8,928 bases of DNA from contig JANWKK010000107.1 of the NCBI GenBank assembly GCA_025451425.1, positions 1 to 8,928 on the forward strand, given 5' to 3'. Both the position numbers and the translations under genes were made by a program. The notes under the pieces were generated by a model. The model was not told where the DNA came from and made no database searches. It saw nothing but the letters and a program-made list of their open reading frames with translations. Source of the DNA: Gemmatimonadaceae bacterium. GTDB taxonomy: Bacteria > Gemmatimonadota > Gemmatimonadetes > Gemmatimonadales > Gemmatimonadaceae. This document shows positions 5,253-8,928 of the stretch, one piece after another (positions within the stretch are counted from its first letter, which is position 1; every line of letters begins with the position of its first letter).

Positions 5253-6638
5253 ATGCAACCGAAGGCGGCCGGATCGCTCCGACGCGAGCTCGGCGTCGGC
5301 GCGCTCACCGCGCTCGTTATCGGCGAGGTCGTCGCTGTAGGGATATTCCTGACGCCCGCGAGCATGGCGCGCACATTGGGGTCGCCCCTGTGGCTTCTCA
5401 TCGTATGGCTCGTGATGGGCGTGATGGCGCTGAGCGGCGCGCTGTGCTATGGCGAGTTGGCAGCTCGGCTGCCGCAAGCGGGCGGTGGATATGTGTACCT
5501 GCGCGAAGCGTATGGCCGCGCCGTCGCCTTCTTGTATGGCTGGAAGTGTCTGTTGGTGATGGATCCGGGCATCACCGCCGCGTTGGCGGTTGGACTCGCC
5601 GGCTACGTCGGCTACATGGCCCATCTATCGGCCGTCGGCGAGAAGCTCGTTGCTATTTCCGCGATCGCAGCCGGTGCGCTTGTGAGTGTCGCTGGTGTCT
5701 CGCTGAGCGGGCGGGTGATACAGTGGCTCACTGCATTCAAGCTCGGCGCGCTGGCGCTGATTACCGTCCTGGCGTTCGCCTTGCGCGCCGGCCACTGGGG
5801 AAACTTCTTGCCTTTCGTCACCCAGCACGCCGGATCCTCGCCATTGCCCGGTGCTCTCGCGCCCGCGCTCGTCGGCGCTTTCTTCGCGTTCGGCGGTTGG
5901 TGGGAGATCGGCAAGCTCGCGGGCGAGGCGCGCGATCCGGCGCGGACGCTGCCGCGCGCGCTGGCGTTGGGCGTTGTCGCGGTGACCGCGGTCTACGTCA
6001 TCACGACGGGCGTGTTCCTCTATCTCATACCGCTCGAACACGTGACATCGAGTGAAGCCTTCGCTGCCGCGGCAGGCGAGGCCTTGTTCGGGCGCGCGGG
6101 AGGGAGCGTTTTCGCGGCGATCGTGATCGTTGCGGTCGCGGGGAGTATTCTCGCGCTGCTTATGGCACTCCCGCGCGTGTACTACGCGATGGCACGCGAC
6201 GGCCTCTTCTTCCGTGCCGTTGCCGCGCAGCACCCGCGCTTCGGCACCCCCGCTCGCGCCACCGCGATCCAGGCAATGCTCGCGTCGGTGCTCGTGTTGT
6301 TAGGCACCTTCAATCAGATCGTCTCGTACTTCGTGTTCGTGACGGTGCTCTTCGTCGGTCTCACGGTCGCGGGGCTCTTCGTTCTCCGTTCGCGGCGGGG
6401 CGTAGCGTCCTACCAGACACCGTGGTATCCTGTGACGCCGGTGATCTTCCTCTTGCTTGTTACTGGTTTGCTCATACTGTTAGCCGGTCACAATCCGCTG
6501 CAGGCCGGGCTCGGCGTGGCGATCGTTTCCTTGGGCGCCCCCGTGTATTATCTCGGCGTTCGCCGGCGCCTCACCCATAAAGGAGCGACGTTACCGCATG
6601 ACGTGGATACGCACTATTCCGCAGTCCGAAGCCGATGA
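5253..6638 (+). CDS. APC-superfamily amino-acid permease
   Basis: This 461-residue polytopic membrane protein has about 12 hydrophobic helices. The typical N-terminus LRRELGVGALTALVIGEVVAVGIFL carries the helix-1 unwinding site; the usual GSGIF is here AVGIF (G30). Other APC signatures are ALCYGELAARLPQAGGGYVYLREAYG, FFAFGGWWEIGKLAGEARDP and PRVYYAMARDGLFF. It probably takes up or exchanges an amino acid or amine by proton coupling; the substrate cannot be read from the sequence. ATG 5253 places the conserved LRREL motif near residue 9, as in homologues. GTG 5232 is an alternative, and neither has a strong ribosome-binding site. It is divergent from the 102-residue gene (118 nt apart), and its 3' end overlaps the next AhpD-like gene by 41 nt, so it heads a permease, AhpD-like, SDR operon. 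Confidence 0.9.
   Translation: MQPKAAGSLRRELGVGALTALVIGEVVAVGIFLTPASMARTLGSPLWLLIVWLVMGVMALSGALCYGELAARLPQAGGGYVYLREAYGRAVAFLYGWKCLLVMDPGITAALAVGLAGYVGYMAHLSAVGEKLVAISAIAAGALVSVAGVSLSGRVIQWLTAFKLGALALITVLAFALRAGHWGNFLPFVTQHAGSSPLPGALAPALVGAFFAFGGWWEIGKLAGEARDPARTLPRALALGVVAVTAVYVITTGVFLYLIPLEHVTSSEAFAAAAGEALFGRAGGSVFAAIVIVAVAGSILALLMALPRVYYAMARDGLFFRAVAAQHPRFGTPARATAIQAMLASVLVLLGTFNQIVSYFVFVTVLFVGLTVAGLFVLRSRRGVASYQTPWYPVTPVIFLLLVTGLLILLAGHNPLQAGLGVAIVSLGAPVYYLGVRRRLTHKGATLPHDVDTHYSAVRSR
6579..6585 (+). promoter_or_regulatory. Ribosome-binding site for the second AhpD-like gene
   Basis: AAAGGAG sits 12 nt before ATG 6598, within the end of the permease gene. The spacing is a little long, but there is no better in-frame start, and the protein begins WIRT as in peroxidase-related AhpD-like homologues. 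Confidence 0.5.
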
Positions 6639-7164
6639 GAAGTTGCGCAAGGCGCTCGAGGGACAGCGCGCACTGTATCCGAAGGAGTACGCGACGCCCG
6701 TGCAGCCCACCGCCGACGCGTCCAGCGGCATCGTGGCGTCGCACAGCCTGATCCCGGACGCGCTCTATCACGCCTTCTCCACTTTTGGCGTGCTGATGTC
6801 CGCCGAGCTGCCGTTGTCTCGTCGGCAGCATGAAATGATCACGACGATGGTGTCCGTCACCAATCGGTGTCGGTATTGAATTACCTCGCACGCAGAGTTT
6901 CTGCGTCGGGTCACGTTGGACAATGCGCTGGTCGAGGCACTCGAGGAGGATTACACGAGGGCCCCGATCGACGAACGGGATCGCGTGATGCTGGACTACG
7001 TCGTTCAGCTGACGCGCGATGCAACGCGCATCGATCCGTCGTATCACGAGCGATTGCGCGGCGTCGGCTTTGACGATCGCGGAATTCTTCAGATTACGCT
7101 CATTGCTTCGTGGTTCAATTATATCAATCGAGTGGCGGACGCGTTAGGCGTTGGACGAGACTGA
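6598..7164 (+). CDS. Peroxidase-related AhpD-like protein, candidate selenoprotein with in-frame TGA (CxxU)
   Basis: Reading through TGA 6877-6879 gives 188 residues that match the 'uncharacterized peroxidase-related enzyme' branch of AhpD-like proteins throughout. Blocks are the [14 protein letters not shown] start, the [13 protein letters not shown] helix, [18 protein letters not shown], then after the TGA AEFLRRV, the [15 protein letters not shown] helix, [29 protein letters not shown] and the stop. The TGA codes residue 94 in C91-R-Y-U94-I-T-S-H98, the exact place of the second cysteine of CxxCxxxH. The two halves share one frame with no other stop. The terminal stop is also TGA (7162), so the internal codon must be set apart by context, supplied by the hairpin at 6890-6906. 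It starts inside the permease gene and precedes an SDR by 46 nt. Expected role: selenol-based peroxide or disulfide reduction in the cytoplasm. A pseudogene is the only serious alternative. Confidence 0.86.
6890..6906 (+). promoter_or_regulatory. Candidate bacterial SECIS stem-loop for TGA 6877
   Basis: A perfect 7-bp stem ACGCAGA/TCTGCGT closes a GTT apical loop (6897-6899). The loop begins exactly 17 nt after the TGA with G as its first base, the same geometry as the element at 4553-4582 although the sequences differ. Weak C-G and U-G pairs can extend it below a two-base mismatch. It fits the bacterial SECIS model. Confidence 0.72.
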
Positions 7165-7210
7165 CTCCTCGGAACGACAAGCCAAGCTTGACCATCTACG
7201 TGTGACAAGA

Positions 7211-7960
7211 ATGAATGCGAACGAAGCCGCGGCCGTCGTCACGGGCCACTCCCGCGGAATTGGCGAAGCCGTCGCCGAACATTTGCTGGCACGCGGCACG
7301 CGCGTGCTCGGCGTCTCACGACATACCAATGCCCGCCTCGGCGGGCGGTTTCCCGACACACTCGAAGAAGTCGTTCTCGACGTGGCTGACGGCGTCGCCC
7401 TTCTGCGATGGCTTGGCACTGAGCCCCTCGAGCGATTCTTCGCGAACGTCGAGACGCCGCTCCTCGTGAACAACGCCGGCGTCCTTCAACCGATGGGACC
7501 GTTGGAGACGCAGGAAGTCGAGAAAGTGGCGCGCGCCGTTTCCGTCAACCTCGGCGCTGCGCTCGTGCTCTCGGCGGCCTTCGTGCACGTCACGGCCGAC
7601 GCCCGTGAACGACGCGTCATCCACGTCTCGAGTGGCGCGGCGAGGAAGGCGTACGCCGGTTGGAGCGTCTACTGCGCGACAAAGGCGGCTCTCGATCACC
7701 ACGCGCGTTGCGTCGCGCTCGATCGCACGCCTGGCCTGTTGATCTCGAGCGTCGCACCGGGCGTCGTCGATACGGAGATGCAGGCGGAGATTCGAGGGAG
7801 CACGGACGAACGATTCCCCGATCGGCCGCGATTCGTTGCGCTGCATCGCGACAAGGCCCTCCCAAGTCCCGACCGCATTGGCGGACGACTCGTTGAGTAT
7901 TTGCTATCTGACATGTTCGGCGCCGACTCTGTGTTCGAGCTCAAGGACTTCAACTCCTGA
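7211..7960 (+). CDS. Short-chain dehydrogenase/reductase (SDR)
   Basis: This 249-residue classical SDR has the nucleotide-binding motif TGHSRGIG (11-18), VNNAG (86-90), the structural N113 and the catalytic triad S141, Y154, K158 (YCATK). The active-site exit is SVAPGVVDTEM. A basic residue after the second strand (VSRH) suggests NADP(H) preference. The overall pattern resembles benzil- or sepiapterin-reductase-like members, but the carbonyl substrate cannot be assigned. ATG 7211 is chosen because it puts the first glycine motif at residue 11. GTG 7202 and TTG 7151 are in-frame alternatives, and no strong ribosome-binding site is seen. It follows the AhpD-like selenoprotein candidate by 46 nt and is probably in the same operon, so it may supply or remove a carbonyl compound in the same pathway (inference). 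Confidence 0.9.
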   Translation: MNANEAAAVVTGHSRGIGEAVAEHLLARGTRVLGVSRHTNARLGGRFPDTLEEVVLDVADGVALLRWLGTEPLERFFANVETPLLVNNAGVLQPMGPLETQEVEKVARAVSVNLGAALVLSAAFVHVTADARERRVIHVSSGAARKAYAGWSVYCATKAALDHHARCVALDRTPGLLISSVAPGVVDTEMQAEIRGSTDERFPDRPRFVALHRDKALPSPDRIGGRLVEYLLSDMFGADSVFELKDFNS

Positions 7961-7961
7961 T

Positions 7962-7978
7962 CGAGTGCATGACACTCG
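7962..7978. terminator. Small hairpin after the SDR gene
   Basis: CGAGTG/CACTCG forms a perfect 6-bp stem with a CATGA loop immediately after the SDR stop codon. No T-run follows, so this is only a weak candidate for a terminator of the permease operon. Confidence 0.3.
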
Positions 7979-8053
7979 TGCGGCACGGAGCCTGCCCTTA
8001 CTCCGCGGTCGCTCAACCAGGAGTCGTTAGCAGCACCGTTAATGGAGGAGAGG

Positions 8054-8350
8054 ATGCAGAAAATCTTGCGAATGAGCGCGACACTGATGTTGACGGGCGC
8101 AGCCCTAGCGGGTTGCCGAGGAAGTGGGGCGAACAACCCCCCGAGCACATCCAATGGCGACGTGAGAACGCCGTCGGCAGCAACGACGGCGACGAGCGCC
8201 GCTCCTATACCTCCGCCAGAGCACCACAGTAAGTTGGCGGGCGCGGCGGTTGGCGCGGTCGTCGGTCACGAACTCGGCGGGCACGCATTGGCAGGCGCGG
8301 CAGTCGGGGCCGCGGTTCAGCATCATCGAAACAAGAAAGCCCGATACTGA
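8054..8350 (+). CDS. Small glycine-zipper lipoprotein
   Basis: This 98-residue exported lipoprotein has signal peptide MQKILRMSATLMLTGAALAG followed by the lipidated C21 (lipobox LAGC). A linker rich in Ser, Thr, Ala and Pro (about 22-58) leads to a glycine-zipper segment, LAGAAVGAVVGHELGGHALA and onward (61-89), and a basic tail HHRNKKARY. Glycine-zipper outer-membrane lipoproteins of this general type are known in many Gram-negative bacteria, mostly without a defined role; membrane association is the supported part. ATG 8054 has GGAGGAG (8044-8050) just upstream. An ATG at 8042 would add four residues and leave the site inside the gene. Confidence 0.8.
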   Translation: MQKILRMSATLMLTGAALAGCRGSGANNPPSTSNGDVRTPSAATTATSAAPIPPPEHHSKLAGAAVGAVVGHELGGHALAGAAVGAAVQHHRNKKARY

Positions 8351-8353
8351 TCG

Positions 8354-8364
8354 CTAGGCCCTAG
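8354..8364. repeat. CTAG palindrome, third member of the CTAG repeat family
   Basis: CTAGG-C-CCTAG is a perfect palindrome just after the lipoprotein stop. It resembles the CTAGGGG units at 1050-1129 and 2173-2223, again in intergenic DNA at a gene end. Confidence 0.4.
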
Positions 8365-8391
8365 AATCTGCGCGCGCAGCGCGCAGATTCT
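8363..8391. terminator. Perfect 13-bp hairpin after the lipoprotein gene
   Basis: AGAATCTGCGCGC (8363-8375) pairs with GCGCGCAGATTCT (8379-8391) over a GCA loop, directly after the lipoprotein gene. The stem is strong, but the downstream base run is TCAGATCAG and not T-rich. It could be a rho-independent-like terminator lacking the tract, or an mRNA 3'-end stabiliser. It overlaps the edge of the CTAG palindrome. Confidence 0.6.
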
Positions 8392-8451
8392 TCAGATCAG
8401 AATCGTTGAGGTCGTGAGCAGTCGCCCGCTACCCACGCTGATCAATAACGA

Positions 8452-8928
8452 ATGAAAGGGAAAGTCTGGCGCAGGTCGGCCTCGGCTATTTGCCTCGGAA
8501 TAGCCGCGGCCTTTGCCTGTCGATCCAAACCCGCGCCAGTCGAGGAGTTGTACTCGACGCGCATGCTGGGCGCGAGCTATCTCCAGCGTAATCAGCTGCC
8601 GCAGGCCGAGAGTACGTTCAAAAGGCTCATCCAGCTGGCACCCGACGATCCGCTCGGCTACGCCAACCTCGGCCTCACTTATCTGCAGTTGGGGCGCTAC
8701 GACGACGCCGAGAAGCAACTCCGCCGGGCGCGCGAGCTCGATCCCGGGAGTGCCGACATTGGGCTGATGCAGGCGAAGCTCGCGTCCCTCCAGGGGCGGC
8801 CCGCCGACGCGCGCGCCATTCTCGAGAAACTCCAGCGCGACTCCGCCAACAACGCTCGGGTGCTCTACGCATTCGCCGAGCTGGACGCGCAGAGCTCCGA
8901 CAGCGCTGCGCTCGCGCGGCGTGAGCAA
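8452..8928 (+). CDS. TPR-repeat lipoprotein (partial, 3' end outside window)
   Basis: The gene is open at the window edge; 159 codons are visible. The signal peptide (MKGKVWRRSASAICLGIAAAF) ends in a lipobox-like AFAC with C23. After a short linker come at least two tetratricopeptide repeats: about 37-66 (LGASYLQRNQLPQAESTF) and about 69-98 (GYANLGLTYLQLGRYDDAE...LDP). A third helical pair at about 103-131 contains GRPADARAILEKL. TPRs bind other proteins, so an anchored scaffold or assembly factor is plausible; some proteins with this N-terminus continue into repeat domains, which cannot be checked here. ATG 8452 has only a poor ribosome-binding site but is supported by the signal peptide. 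It is separated from the preceding lipoprotein gene by a strong hairpin, so it probably has its own promoter. Confidence 0.82.
   Translation, partial: MKGKVWRRSASAICLGIAAAFACRSKPAPVEELYSTRMLGASYLQRNQLPQAESTFKRLIQLAPDDPLGYANLGLTYLQLGRYDDAEKQLRRARELDPGSADIGLMQAKLASLQGRPADARAILEKLQRDSANNARVLYAFAELDAQSSDSAALARREQ

Noticed and set aside
5135..5401. Extension of the 102-residue CMD-like protein upstream to 5401
   Set aside because: The added 89 residues lie antisense to the permease start and look like shadow translation. ATG 5134 gives a compact protein.
5120..6055. 311-codon plus-strand ORF overlapping the permease
   Set aside because: It is extremely Arg-rich with no domain and is the out-of-frame shadow of the permease.
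1436..7148. Apparent excess of the hexamer GTTAGG/CCTAAC (about six copies)
   Set aside because: A rough expectation from base composition is three to four on both strands, and several copies lie inside codons. The excess is too small to claim.
7961..8053. Possible tRNA or small RNA (including tRNA-Sec) in the gap after the SDR
   Set aside because: Apart from a 6-bp hairpin there is no cloverleaf, no T-loop motif and no CCA end. No tRNA gene was found anywhere in the window.
1..8928. Reassigned genetic code with TGA as Trp or Gly throughout
   Set aside because: Most genes here end in TGA at the expected family length (response regulator, HdeD, HD-GYP, permease, SDR, glycine-zipper lipoprotein, and the second AhpD-like gene itself). 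The two internal TGAs also fall at Cys positions, not Trp or Gly positions.

Overview
The window is a GC-rich (roughly 60-65 percent G+C), gene-dense bacterial chromosome segment. The gene content (receiver-only regulator with a sensor kinase, HD-GYP protein, APC permease, AhpD-like proteins, SDR, TPR lipoprotein) and the CTAG-rich intergenic repeats suggest a free-living, Gram-negative-type soil or sediment bacterium. Gemmatimonadota or a neighbouring phylum is my guess from general character only; no marker gene is present.

Layout. Positions 1-929, minus strand: a receiver-only response regulator followed by the 5' part of a gene with a periplasmic-binding-like sensor domain, probably a histidine kinase cut by the window edge. 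Positions 930-1141: a divergent intergenic region with a 24-bp palindrome and a cluster of eight CTAG-containing units. Positions 1142-2166, plus strand: a DUF1214-domain fragment (probable remnant) and an HdeD-family membrane protein. A second CTAG repeat pair lies at 2173-2223 between convergent genes. Positions 2228-5134, minus strand: in transcription order, a small Cys-less CMD-like protein, an AhpD/CMD-family protein with an in-frame TGA, and a GAF/HD-GYP protein. Positions 5253-7960, plus strand: an APC permease, a second AhpD-like protein with an in-frame TGA, and an SDR oxidoreductase. Positions 8054-8928, plus strand: a glycine-zipper lipoprotein and the start of a TPR lipoprotein, separated by a perfect 13-bp hairpin and a CTAG palindrome.

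The main discovery is a pair of candidate selenoproteins. Two different AhpD/carboxymuconolactone-decarboxylase-family genes (4251-4829 minus; 6598-7164 plus) would each normally be called as two broken ORFs. In both, the halves are in the same frame and are separated by one TGA at exactly the second cysteine of the family's CxxCxxxH redox motif (C-V-F-TGA-T-N-A-H and C-R-Y-TGA-I-T-S-H). In both, a G-first stem-loop of the bacterial SECIS type begins its apical loop exactly 17 nt after the TGA. Nearly all other genes here end in TGA, so this is not a reassigned code. The simplest reading is two CxxU selenoenzymes at one divergent locus, one translationally coupled to a CMD-like partner and one overlapping a permease gene. 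No Sec machinery (selA, selB, selC, selD) is in the window, so the call rests on sequence logic and needs genome-level confirmation.
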